From NCBI GenBank assembly GCA_037074615.1, contig CM073518.1, positions 5,828,001-5,892,000 on the forward strand: a stretch of DNA of 64,000 bases, given 5' to 3'. The stretch is from Leucaena leucocephala (Eukaryota > Streptophyta > Magnoliopsida > Fabales > Fabaceae). Shown here piece after piece: positions 11,838 through 23,908 of this stretch. Each line of letters opens with the position of its first letter. Positions within the stretch are counted from its first letter, which is position 1. The notes beneath the pieces were generated by a model. It was not told the DNA's origin and ran no database searches. It saw nothing but the letters and a program-made list of their open reading frames with translations. The translations under genes and the position numbers were made by a program.

Positions 11838-13044
11838 AAACTTCCCTTCCCCGCGCTTTTCTCTATGCCTTCCCTCGATTTCTTTCAATCTTCAGTTATC
11901 TCTATGCCGAGTTGCTAACAAAGCTACGGTTTAAGCACTTTTTTAAAATAGTTTTTGTTTTGAACAGTGCCACATTAGCAAGCCATTGCCAATAAACTTG
12001 TGAGACGTGGCAATCTCTTTCCCTAACGTGGTTTTTCTCCCTCCCAAAAATAAAATGTGCGTTCGTTCTCCGGATCCTTCTAGATTGATCCATTTTTTTG
12101 TTTGTTATAAAATTAAAAAAAAAAATTAAACTTACCGATCTAAAAATAGGATAAAATCTTATTTTCTTTTAAACGATATTAATATCAGGTAGAACGAGCT
12201 GTTTATTACTCTTAGATATAAATTTAAAATCTCATTTTTTTTTAAGAGTTATGATGATTCTCTAAATATTGAGACTAGAAGATCGAATATATTTTAAATA
12301 ATCATATATTTTATTTTTTTATCCGTTAAAATCAAGATAAATTCTAGATTGATCAGTTAAACCAACCTAAGACACAATGGATAATTTTGGCCAAAAAAAA
12401 AGAAGAAGAAGATGATTTAAAACAAATATAAAATGAAAGGAATTCTCAAAGCTAAAGTCTCTGGATACCTTTAAAACGAAAAATGGAGCTGTGTTTTATG
12501 ATTTGAAAAGAAAAAAAGAAAAAGGTAATAAATAACACATGAGATGCATCGCGATCATCAGATGTGCAATTTGTTAGGAACATTCTGCCGCTGTTTACTT
12601 CCAACCATCCTCTTCGCCATGATATTACATACTTCCTCTCATTCCTTTCTTTTCGTAAAAGCTCCATTAATCACTTTTCTAATATTAAAAAATCATCTAA
12701 AGTTAGTTAATCATGAAAAGGTTTTACAACTTTTCAACATTACTCTTAAATTAACATAACTCTTAAATGAAAAAAACAATTTGCCTGTTTGATTTTTACT
12801 CTTCCCTCATAAGTCATATCCCCCCCCCCCCCTCTATTGGGAGATGTACCGTCACAATCTTGGCCTGAAAGAATTCTTTCTTTCTTTTTTTTCGTGGGGA
12901 AAGGATAAGTGGCGCCACTTGGGCCGGGGTTATCTTCAGCTCCTCCGAACACATACAGAGAGGGCACAGCCCAAAGAAAACCAGATTGCACCAGAAGGGA
13001 CCGTACTAGTACTACCATAGTTTCGGTCTTTGCTCCTGGCAAAG
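11838..13044. promoter_or_regulatory. Divergent intergenic region between HflX and RsmI
   Basis: About 1.2 kb separates the HflX start (minus) and the RsmI start (plus), so it must hold both 5' UTRs and promoters. It contains a poly-C tract near 12821-12832 and a copy of a dispersed repeat near 12160-12250. Short open frames here have no recognisable motifs. No clear TATA box was found for either gene, which is common for organellar housekeeping genes. Confidence 0.55.
12155..12245. repeat. Dispersed repeat, copy 1
   Basis: A ~75-bp stretch around ATATCAGGTAGAACGAG and TTATTACTCTTAGATATAAAT resembles 28575-28670, which has ATATCGGGTAGGACGAG and CTATTACTCTCAAATATAAAT in the same order and spacing. 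It is probably a diverged transposon fragment. The family and true ends are unknown. Confidence 0.55.
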
Positions 13045-16000
13045 ATGTTGATACGAAGAACGTTGTCCATGGCGATTTCTCCGGCAACAATTATCCCGCT
13101 CCCTTCGCGAGCTACAAAACTTTTTCGCTTTCAGAAGCAAATTAATTTTCCTCACTCATCCTCCCTTTGCCCACGAAGCTTTGTTCTTCTCTCCTGCTCC
13201 GGCTTCGCTTCCTCCATTTCTGCTAGAGAAACAGGCCAGATTCCTGAAGAGTCGGCGAAAAATGTAATTGTATTTTTCTTCCGTTAAGTATACCCGTTTC
13301 ACTGTCCTCCTGAAGTTTCATTTCTAGGATTAGGACCTTCTCTGGTTAAAACTTATTTCCACTCACGTGACACGAATAATATTAAGGTGTGCTTTTGGCA
13401 GGCTAATCTGAAACCTGGCCTTTATCTGGTAGGAACACCAATTGGAAATCTTGAAGATATTACCTTTAGGTACTTGTAAAATTAGTTTGATTTTACGCCA
13501 TTGCGACTGAATGGAAACTCGTTGATGTAGCTTTTATTCTATAGCTCTGTCGTTGGTGCCACTGTTCTCTTTTTGCACCTTGAACAAAAAAAACAAAGAA
13601 AAATACTACGAGCTGGCAGAAAAAGTGGCTAAGTAACTTAAAGAGAAGTAAATTATGGTATCCTTCTACAGTTCGGTGACTTTTTCTATGCTGTCTGGAT
13701 TACCAATGCAGGGCTCTCCGCGTATTAAAGTCAGCGAATGTGATACTTTCAGAAGACACTAGGCATTCTGGAAAGTTGCTTCACTACTACAATATCAAGA
13801 CACCCCTTGTACGGGTCTTATAAACTTATTACTGCTATTGGTGTTTATCAATCTATTCTAATTCTGGTCTCTAGATTTTCAGATGAGTTATCACAAATTC
13901 AATGAATCACAAAGGGAACAGGTAGTGTTGAAGAGGTTGAGGCAGGGTGAGATTGTTGCGCTAATAAGTGATGCTGGAACCCCAGGCATTAGTGATCCTG
14001 GTATGGAATTGGTGAGTATGCTGATTCTATGCTGGTTTAAACATATTGGCCATTTCTATATGTTTTCTTCTGTGTTTAGTGTGATGGAGATTGTTCATCA
14101 AAAGGTTTCTGAAATAATTTATGCAGGCAAAATTATGTGTTAATGAAAATATCCCCGTTGTCCCTGTTCCTGGGCCCTGTGCTTTGATATCAGCTCTCTC
14201 CGCCTCAGGATTAGCTACTGATGAATTTACTTTTGGTAATTTCTGACTACCTCTGTTGGTCAATAAATCTATTCATAAATTTCAGCATTAATAACCCTCT
14301 TGGTACTATACATGACGTATTTTGCTACAGTTGGCTTTCTGCCAAAACATTCTGGATCTAGAAGAAAAAGACTCATGGTTGCAGCAGATGAAGCAATTAC
14401 ACAAATATTTTACGTTCCCCCTCACAAGCTTTCCCAATTTCTTGAAGAAAGTGCTTCATCTTTTGGTGATACAAGGTATTATAGTTTGTTCACCATAAAA
14501 TGATTTATTGCTTTATTTTTTCAGTTGCAAAGGGAATGCTTTCATGCAAACTTTAGCATTGAATTCAAACACATGTTTGGATTCATCTCATGTATTCATG
14601 TATGATAGAAAGGAAAAGAAGTTGCCTTAGCAATATATACTTTCGTGGGTTCATTAAGGTCTAATGGTTAATGTATTAAGTGATTAAACTTCTTAGTGTG
14701 TTTGTGTTTGGACTTAGAGGTTGTTACTCTTTGCACTATTTTTATTCTTTTTTTTGGTTCAATGCCTGTATAAGTAATTGTAAAGGAGCAGTAGAAAGGC
14801 ATGGAATAGTGAGAAATAGCAAGTTAAGATTATTTTTGACTCAATAATTTACATTTCTGTTTTGATATGATAGGCCGTGTGTTATAGCATTGGAAATTTT
14901 GTTACACTTTGCATTGTTTTATATTCTTTTACGAGCATTTCTTTTGGTCATTTTAGGGTAGCAGAAAGACATGGTTTAATTAAACAGTAGTGAATTATGG
15001 TTTAGTTTTGACTCTCCCGTTGATGTTATTGTAGGCGATGTGTCATTGCTCGGGAGATGACCAAGTTACATGAAGAGGTATGTTTATCATTCATATCCGT
15101 AGCATTTGTTCATGATTATCTTATTTATAATGGCTATTGGTGAGCAATTGGTTCTGCAATAAATTTTTTTCATTTTAATCATTGTAATAAGTGGAAAGAC
15201 CATTAGTACCTTATTTTCTTGAACTCTTCAGATGCTCCACGCCATTGCAATAGTCAATTGGAAGATTTATTTTATATAGCTATTGTGTCTCATATTGACC
15301 TTTATCCGCTTTATGCATGCTGGATCGATGGTATTTTATTATAAATTTTGTGTATCATCCTAGAGGAAAAAGGGCTATGGATGTGTGATTGTTTGTCTCT
15401 ATTCTTTTCTCCCTTTGATGAGGAATCTTAATTATGCATCCACGAGCATGCCACATGGTTTTTCTAAATTGTGTTAATAGATTGGTCAATTGATTTGCTT
15501 TATATATTGTTTGCATATGATCCTTTCTTTGCTGATGTACAAGATGATGTTTATGTAGTTTTGGCGTGGTACTCTTGATGAAGCCAAGAAAGCATTTTCA
15601 TTGCACCAACCAAAGGGAGAACTTACCATATTGATTGAAGGTTGCACAAAGTCTAAAGTTGAACCACCATCAGAGATTCAGCTTGAGAATGAATTGAGAG
15701 ATTTAATTTCACAAGGGGAGAGTCTTTCCATGGTAACGATTTTCTTTTATCCGGACGGTACAATTTTAAGATCTACTCTTTTAGCTGCTAAAGCTGGGTA
15801 CAGTCAAATTAAATTTATATGGAAGTTTGATCCAGAGCTAATTATGGATATAGTTGTCTAAACAAATCAAACTGAGGAATATGGCAGTCGAATCTGTGGT
15901 TCAGGGATGCGTTATATTAGTTGTTAGAGGTTTGTATGTCTTGAAAGATGATGGAAAGAGAGAAAATTAGCGTCCATATTATAGGCAAAAATACTAAAGA

Positions 16001-16413
16001 CAGTCCTGATTTGTTTTGCCTGCTTTGTAAGTGCTTACTTGATATTTCCCCTGCCCACATCTGCAAAATACCAACATTATGAACTCAAAGGAATGCACGG
16101 CTAAATCTAAATATCAGTTTAATTAACCATTAAAAGTTAAAAGTATTGCATGGCCAAAAAACAGTCTACAGTATTGATATTATTTCTACTGAATTTGAAG
16201 TATAATCATGTTAGAGCTTAAGAGTAAATTGATTCACTCACTTGTGTTACTGAGTAGCCTCTCTTCATCTCAATGAAATTGTAATTTTCACTGTTGTGTA
16301 TTTAGGCCGTCAAGTCGGTAGCTGAGGGAACATCAGTGAGTAGGAAAACTGTGTATTCACTTGCATTGAAAAAATTTGGCAAGCAATTGGAAGTGGAAGA
16401 TGGCTCAAAGTAA
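13045..16413 (+). CDS. RSMI: RsmI-type 16S rRNA (cytidine-2'-O)-methyltransferase, organellar
   Basis: RsmI uses SAM to 2'-O-methylate C1402 of the 30S decoding centre; the fold is the tetrapyrrole-methylase (SAM_MT class III) fold. Exons: 13045-13263, 13402-13469, 13712-13808, 13883-14011, 14127-14235, 14331-14475, 15035-15077, 15559-15732, 16306-16413, giving 363 aa with consistent phases. Family motifs: LYLVGTPIGNLEDITFR, VILSEDTRHSGKLL, SYHKFNES, GEIVALISDAGTPGISDPG, VPVPGPCALISALSASGL, FLPKHSGSRRKRL, REMTKLHEEFWRGTL and GELTILIEG. The first ~65 residues form a basic, Ser-rich extension, likely an organellar presequence. The ATG at 13045 is chosen because the extension begins there and upstream codons lack ATG. 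It is divergent from HflX, another ribosome factor. A donor-like GTAAGT at 16430 suggests an intron in the 3' UTR. Confidence 0.93.
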
Positions 16414-17680
16414 AGCAGAGTACTCATGTAAGTTGAAATTGTGGTTTCATTTATGTCATTATGTTGAATTCAGTCATTTTCATAAGCCTAATGATTATTA
16501 CAGTTTCTAATTAACAGAAAAGAGGGATTACTTCAAAGGTCTAGAGAGATGGTTTCTTGTTGGAGCACTATTGTGGATTATAGCAGGAATACCGGTTGCT
16601 GCGTTTTTTGTCAAGAATAATGGTGCACTGGATCTCCATAGTTCTCACTCTCTCGCCAATAGTATATCAAAAATGTCTGCAAATCTACACTGTGGGTGGT
16701 GGCCACTGGCGAGGAATGGGCTGTTGCAACATTCTAGGGGAGAAAATGACAAGCTTAATTCTCTATTTCCTCTTGTATGTCACCTCCGTTGACAAAAAAA
16801 GTACTAAAATATATGTTCATTATATTTTTCACCTGAGCTGCCCTGGCTTTTCGTCATTATATAGGAGCTGAAGGGATTTAGATTTTGATGATGCTCATTG
16901 TGAATATGGATCTAACAGTTGTATTAGCGAACCTTTTTCATCTGATAACCAAATACGAGAACCGTTTGTTATCTGTAAATATACTGACTCATCTTGTGGA
17001 ACTTCTTGTGTTGATCCAGTTTTAGATCAACCCATGCGGAGCGGAAGATCATATAATATGCTTATCAGATCCCCACGACGGTGGAAAGCTCGGTGATTTA
17101 AAAACCATTTTGGCTTTGTCTTTAGTTTATGTAGTGTCTCGGGTACAGAAATTTAAATATTTGTGCATTCTAGTTTATTTTCATCTTAGGTTGCTGAAGA
17201 ACTACCCTTACCATCTAATCTGAAATAGCTTAAACCATGGATACAAAGATTCGTTAATTGGAGACGTAACTAGTAACTAGAACTAGACAGACGGGGGAAA
17301 AGTTAAAACTTAAAAAACGCCCGAGACAGGATTGCAGAAAGGGAATACCATTAAGTGCTCCTCAGACTAGCTCATTATCTCTAGCTGTGGAATCCTATGT
17401 ACAAGGAATATGAAGTTGGAAAGGAGAGGGTAAAACCTAGAAAGGGTACAAGCAGTGAAAAATGGTGAAAGGAACTGGAAGCATGAGCATTGTAGGGACA
17501 GAGGGAAAGCGTAGCAGAAGGGGCGGTCGGGATCACGGGCACTGCAAAACGACATGTCATATGGCACAAAATGCAAGCTAGCTGCATCCACCTTCTCCCC
17601 CCAAGATAGCAACTCCTCAACAACACTTACTTTATAATCACTCTCATATTCTTGTACTGAATCTTGCTTTTTATTACTTT
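16414..17680. other. 3' region of RsmI and convergent spacer to CKX
   Basis: No established gene is seen. An acceptor-like site near 16517 is followed by a short hydrophobic open stretch (about 16520-16640) whose upstream reading is broken; see findings. The rest is probably the RsmI 3' UTR on plus and the CKX 3' UTR on minus. Short frames at 17367-17684 lack motifs. Confidence 0.5.
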
Positions 17681-20600
17681 TCATACATCGTTAGAGATGA
17701 TAGTGGGAGGCTCAAAAATACGCTGGCCTGTGGCCAAGATGCAGCCAGGATCGAATTGCATCTTCCTTTCATAAATTTGGTCCCATTTGTCCCCATAGTG
17801 GTCCTTCCACCGCTCTTGCGTTGTGTAATGTGGAAGGTACTGTTTCACACCGATGCCCTCATCATCGCAGAATCTCAGGATTTCTTGGTTCTGATTGTTC
17901 AGGTACTCCACCGTCTCACTATCCACCGCTGATCTCAGAAATGCCACCAGATAAAACACCTCCTCCTCCGGTGTCACCACGGAGCTCCGCTCATCCCACC
18001 TACACACACACCCAAATCAATCTTGTTAAATTCCCTTTTCTTATATTACAAAACTAGTATGTCAGTGCACGAGTAGGCTCACCAATCATACTATATTCTT
18101 ACTAATTAATGGTTTTGCGAAGCAAATTCAAGTCAACATTGGTGGTGGTGACTGATGATTGCACCTAGGACAAACAAGTTAATTTACTCATCGTGGTTTT
18201 TACTATGACAGATTAGTTTTTATTAATATAATTAGTGTAAGGGAATAATGTGAAGTTTAGATTTATCCGGAAAAATCGATTAATGATTTTTTTTAATATC
18301 TTTTTCGTAATAAACTAACGAAGATAACAGGGTAGGTAGCATTTCTTGCGAGAAAGGGATGTGTAGGGGGTGGAAGAAGACTTGGAAAACAAGACATGCA
18401 TCAGTGGATCCCCGATGAAGATCTCCTGACAGGAGAATCTTCGCAGATGGATGATCACGACCATCCAATTTTGTTTGCTTCGCCTCATAAAGACATCTTC
18501 TTTTTCCAAAGGGTATTTCTCAACACAGCTGCGTGATCGGTGGGCCCGCGCATGCATGTGGGCCACGTCTCTTTTTCATGTATGATTCAGGTGTTTTGAT
18601 GTCCACCATAACATCACCCCGCCTCTGGCTGGGTCTTTAGCCCTAGCTCTCTCATTTCCTCGTACAAAATAGTCACTTCACAGGCCAGTATCATTATTTC
18701 ACAACCCTCTCATAAAAATTGCCGTTATATTGTCAAATTTAATTAAAAGAATATCCATTCTTTATAATAAAAATTTTAAATAAGATTCTTTTTTTTAATT
18801 TATGGTTATAAGTATATATTTGAAATGCATAAACATAAATGATACCATATAGTAGTTATGAATATAGAATAGTATGAGTGTGCATAAGCAATAATCATGT
18901 GCAATGGTTTTATATATGTTGTGTGCGTGTCACACAGCATAAATGAAGAACATGAATGATATTGACAATGAGTTAGTTAACAATTAAATAAGAGTAGAAG
19001 CGTACTTGGTTGAGTTCATGGGGTAGATGAGGATGGGGCCAGTGGAGTTTTTTCCGAGAATGCCCTTGAAGACACCCTTGTCGAAGTCAGCTATCCTTGA
19101 CTTGGGAACAAAAAGGTTGAGCCATGGATGTGGGACCTCCCACAAACCCTTGGCCCTCAGCTTTAACTCTGCCTTGTGTACGCGGTCCAGAAAATCCCCG
19201 TATGTTACGTCTGTTGTGAACACTGATGTTTCTATATAATCCAACTTTTCCAACAGTCCCTTTATTTCCTGCGCATTGCAGACAAGCCCCCCCACGCCCC
19301 CAATTAATTTACAAATTATGCCCAGTTATTATTTAAAAGTAGGTCGCACATTCAGAAAGAGCTACAATTTATAAAGTTAGCTGTTAGAAAGCTCCTGCTT
19401 TCTCTCTCAGCATGCTTTGAGCTTCATTTCATTACACAATTCAATCCCAGATATGCCAGATTATGTGCACCACACAGTATAGTTTTCTTGTGTATACTTT
19501 ATATATTACGTACCCTCTGTTGCATAAATTTGTGTGAGTACGAGTACAAAGTACAGACCGTGTAATGAGAAGGTTCAACCTCGTTACCCGTATAAAGGTT
19601 CAATTAGTGGATTCTAGCTAGTATGACCTTATTACTGGGATGAAGGATATAGAAGTAGTTTATTGTAGAGACAGCGGGAACACATCACAGAATAAAAGAG
19701 ATAAGATAGAGACAAGTTAGCTAATGGATATCTAATTTAATATTGAACTTATATTAATTTTACCTTTACAACTTTCCTCTGGTTATATAATATGCAACTA
19801 AATTGATGTCACCTAATTCTTCCTTCCTTTCTTGTTTGTTTGCTTGCTTGTTTGTTTCATTTTTCTTTTCTTTAATTTCCTCCTATTTGGAACCAATTAT
19901 GCATGCCCCAAGTCTCAAAGCCAGACAAAGAAGCCCCACTAATTAGAGGTCCTAGTTACGATTTTTTTAATACACATATAAACCAAGAGAAAATGATACG
20001 AGCAAGTTGGTCAAGTACAGCTTGCAAAATCATATAATAGGTGGATTCTAGCTACTTAGCTAAGTGCAATTTTGCAGTATTTCACGAGAATTTTATCGAA
20101 AGAGCACAGAAATACACCTATGTACTCTCCCATATGCCAATTGCCAGAGTACATACGTAGGTGTCTAGTGACAGATCAGGCACTCAAGTTTAATTAAGAA
20201 AACAAGAATGGAAAGTTGAGTTGTCTAATAATAGAATATAAGGCATATATATTAATATATACGGGAACTAATTAGCTACATGTATAAAAAGGTGAATTAC
20301 TTTTACCTGGTCAACAGTACTTGCGTCGTCGTCTTCATGGTAGTTTTTGGTAATCTCCAAGCAGTATAAAACACCACCATCAGCATTCAGAGAACTGAGA
20401 GTGACTGGGTTACTGGGTGAAAAAAAGGAGGATCTCCAATTGTTAATAAGGCCTTCGTCCACTATTACAAATCCCTCAACGTAGTCAAATCTCTCACTTG
20501 CTGGTTTCCCATGCAGAGAGATCAGAAACTCTTGGTCTCTCGTGAACACTGAAAAATCCGAGTACAGCACCCTTATCCAACGCACCTGTACCGATAAAGT

Positions 20601-21569
20601 TGCGTAATAACGTTTGGTAAAATCTCCACAGTAACATTAAAACCTATATACCATCAGTTAGTTAAAAGAATTCGAGAGTGACAGGCAAATTGACGACACG
20701 TCATCAAAACGAGCTGGTTATATATGAACAGTGCAGATGTACTAAACAATGGGCCTACTATTCAAACAGTGTGCAGAGAGAGAGAGACCCTGTGAGGGGC
20801 AGGTTGAAGAGCAATTCTAGCCCTAGTGATGATTCCGAATTGTCCGAGACCTCCGAGAACGGCATGGAACAACTCCGGGTTAAGATCCTCGGAGCATGTC
20901 AGCAACTCGCCCTTTCCTGTCCCCAAATGAGAGTGAAAATTACAGGGATTAAATGATTAATTTTTTTAGGGAGTGAAATGCTCGGAGACAAAGAAGGGAA
21001 CCTGTAACGACGTCTAGCTGGTGGACGTTGGAGATCTGAGGGCCGTGATTGAAGGTCTGGCCACTGATGCCGGCGTTGGAGAGGGTTCCGCCTACGGTCA
21101 AATAGAGGTAATCGGTCCAGGACTTTGGTGCGAGGCCATACTCCAACGTCTCCATGAGAACTTTTATCCAAAGCTCTCCACCCCACACGTCCACGTACTT
21201 CTCCTTCTCCAACACCGTCACACTCGACCTCGACCTCATGTTTATGACCACCCCTTTCTCCGCCTGAGCCTGCCCGTTCGTAGAGTGACCCTCCCCTCTC
21301 GCAGACACTCTCAGCCCCTTGCCCATCTCGTAGGCCGCTCGAACCACCGTCGCGACGTCCTCCGCCGAAGCAGGGTGCAATACGAGCATCGGCTCCGCTC
21401 TCTTCATCATACCGAAATCCATCGAAGCTCTTTCCACCTCCCATTCGTCCGCCGTCACATCACCCTCTATTGCCAAGCATTCCAGCTCTATGGGTATCGC
21501 TGTCAATCCAACTGTTACCAATAAACCACATATACTCAATGCTAATACAAGTTCGGAAATACCTCCCAT
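17681..21569 (-). CDS. CKX5: Cytokinin dehydrogenase, CKX5-like
   Basis: This FAD enzyme cleaves the N6 side chain of isoprenoid cytokinins and so lowers hormone level; members with a signal peptide act in the secretory path or apoplast. Exons: 21569-21002, 20916-20789, 20585-20307, 19268-19006, 17999-17681, giving 518 aa. The five-exon layout is the usual one for CKX genes. Residues 1-25 form a signal peptide (LVLALSICGLLVTVGLTAI). The FAD domain has ARGEGHSTNGQ with the flavin-linked His at 95, and GGTLSNAGISGQTFNHGPQ. The cytokinin-binding half has DYVEGFVIVDEGLINNWRSS, WEVPHPWLNLFVP and the terminal DPGCILATGQRIF. Glu93 stands where CKX proteins I know usually have His or Arg (GHGHS/GRGHS); the flavin His itself is kept. 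CKX5 is the closest family member I recall, but paralogue identity is not proven. Confidence 0.95.
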
Positions 21570-21694
21570 TGGTTTTGGTGCTCGATTTTCTGAACTGAGA
21601 AAAGGTCACTCGTACGTAACCGAGTGTACTTTCACCGTCTTAGTCAGAGGCCAGGAAGCTAGATGTATGAATTAGGGTAGTGGTGGTGGTGAAG

Positions 21695-21703
21695 GATATA
21701 TAA
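21695..21703 (-). promoter_or_regulatory. Possible TATA box of the CKX gene
   Basis: On the minus strand this reads TTATATATC, about 125 bp upstream of the CKX ATG. That is a plausible distance for a core promoter with a ~90-nt leader. Sequence evidence only. Confidence 0.4.
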
Positions 21704-22624
21704 GAGCAGAGCCCCCACCGGCGGTGATGATCATAGGAATACTGGGAAGCGCAGAGAACAAAATCTTGGAGCAGCGTTGTGGGGAGTCGTGAACCAACGT
21801 AAGCCCGGATTTCGCTTTACATCACTTTTTATACCCAACTCCACCAAGATTCTCTCCTTTCTGCTGCTTTTTTGTTGGTTTTTGTTGGTCTATGAAAAAA
21901 ATGTAGTGGTATTGTGCAATAAACAGGGTATGTACACGGAAACAAAAGCTTTAAAACATGGAATCTAAGATCATGAGGAGGAGTCTCATGTCATCACTTA
22001 CTGTGTTTTTTCGCAGGATATGAGGAAGGAGGTGGCTCTGAATTTATAGGGCACAAACACAAGCAGCTCGAGTACGAACTGGGTTGTTCTGAATAAGTGA
22101 AGAGAAGAGAGGCGGGACTCTTAAAAGGCACGTGGATGTTCACGTGACACGATTGGTGAGACACGTGCCCGAATGTGGAGCAATACAGTTGTTTTGCCCT
22201 TTTGATTTACTTTTTCATAAAGATGTCATCCCAGAGTTCAAGTAAAAAAAAAATCATTACCGAATCATATTAAAAACTGTGTATTGTGCATGAGAGAGAG
22301 ATATAATAAGGAAGAAAAAGTTTAAGAATAAAGCAACCTCAATCTCCTTTATATAAACGAATTCCTCATTACATGTATGTCATGATGTCATCCTTTTTTC
22401 TCCTCAAACAAAACTAGACAAACTAGTTCATATAATACTAATAAAATACTTACAAATTAACTATTGACTTGCATAATTCTCACGTTAATAGAGAGAATTA
22501 TCTTTGTAAGTATATTCATATAAGATGAATTGGGAGTTTTTAAAAATATAGATTAAAAGGATGGGCAATAACGATATATAGTTACAAGTAGTAATCTCTC
22601 ACTTATAATAGAGCTTCCATGACT

Positions 22625-22790
22625 AGTGGTGGATGAGTTTTAGAGTGACAAATTGCTGCCATATGACCTAGGGGGGATGTGTTCAAATTCTGAGAATAAT
22701 CCCCCTACTTATAAGGTTAAAACTGCATATATTTATCCCTCATTAAATCCCACATAATGAGAGCCTTGTACACTAGCATTTACAGTATAA
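22625..22790 (+). mobile_element. Probable tRNA-derived SINE remnant
   Basis: A box-B-like stretch GTGTTCAAATTC is followed, about 90 bp on, by CCCACATAATGAGAGCCTTGTACAC. This resembles the conserved 3' module of plant SB-type SINEs as I know it (agcgggagccttgtgcac). No A-rich tail or target duplication is clear, so the ends are approximate. Confidence 0.45.
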
Positions 22791-23839
22791 AGTTATGGAC
22801 GGGAAGTTACATGAGATCAATCTCCCACTTACAATAGAGATTTGATACTAGTACACAACAACAAGGTGATTGACAAAGGAGAATGAATGAAGGAAGAAAT
22901 AAAAAGGGGGGACCTAGGTAGGTGGGTAGCAAGGTGAAGGAGAGAAAGCGAAGGCATAGATACGGAGGATCAGAGTGGGGACGGCAGCTGGGGAGGGTTC
23001 ACGTGGGTGCCCAGCCTTGCTGGGACGAACATCGTCGATCACCATTTTAATAAGTGTAGCCTCTCTGCTTTGCCACTTATTAACCATTTTAGTTAATTTC
23101 TCATTTCCTTCTCTTTATGTGTCTCTATCTTCTTCTGTTTAATTTCTTGTTACCTCAGATCCTCGCTGTTCCGCACACAATTTCACACTGTCCTTTTCAC
23201 TCAATATTGTGTTTCCCCTTTCTCCTCAATAAAGAAAAAGAAACAAGATTCTTACCCTTGCATTATGATGCACGATTTTATCCTCACTTTGCTTAATATT
23301 CATTACTACATCTATTGTAATTAATAACCTCTTCCTAATGCCTATGCCCTTATATGTCACACAACAACAGTGGTGAACAATTGTCGGACTCCTCTTCCTG
23401 TTTCATTTCCTCTCTATATTCCTTCAAATCCAATTTATAGTACACACAAATTTTCTTGTTTATCACAATGGTCACCGAGAATTCATAAATTTCAGTAAAA
23501 AATTGTATAAAATCATTTAATAATATGTAATTTTGATGTCAGCCATAAAAATAGATACCCCTCCTAAGATAATAAGTGATTATTCTATGAATCAAACTTG
23601 AGACCTAGAATAAAAAGATTTATTATCTTATACTATTAGACAAACATTATGTTGGCAGCTAATTCATCAGTATTACATTTAAAATTGAATGGACCTACAT
23701 ATCAGCGCAGTCTCTTCTATCTTTCTCTTTTAAACTCACCGATCAATGTTTTTATAATATGACTGTGTTCACACTGAAAGTAATATCTACAAGAAAAATA
23801 CTTAATTAAATGAATGGGATCATTCATGTATATGATATA

Positions 23840-23908
23840 CTCCCTCCAACCTTGCTAGTAATGTAAATTGTCCTATAAACAATATCTATATATTTAAAAT
23901 TAGAGGAG
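23840..23908. mobile_element. Short Stowaway-like MITE remnant
   Basis: TA-CTCCCTCCAACC at the left and TTAGAGGAG-TA at the right form short inverted ends flanked by TA. At 69 bp the element is an internally deleted copy. CTCCCTCC ends and a TA target site are the Stowaway (Tc1/mariner) hallmark. Confidence 0.5.

Noticed and set aside
11838..11888. Longer N-terminus for HflX starting MKEIEG
   Set aside because: The codon at 11888 is TTG, not ATG; the first ATG is at 11837.
12821..12832. Poly-C tract and similar runs near 30930 and 56705
   Set aside because: Simple homopolymers; they may also be assembly soft spots. No function can be supported.
12746..13090. 114-codon minus-strand frame in the HflX/RsmI spacer
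   Set aside because: It overlaps the RsmI start on the opposite strand, crosses a poly-C tract and has no motif.
20899..21524. Open frames of 167-181 codons overlapping CKX exon 1 on both strands
   Set aside because: The frame giving the CKX motifs and correct splicing is 21569-21002. The others are GC-rich shadows with low-complexity composition.
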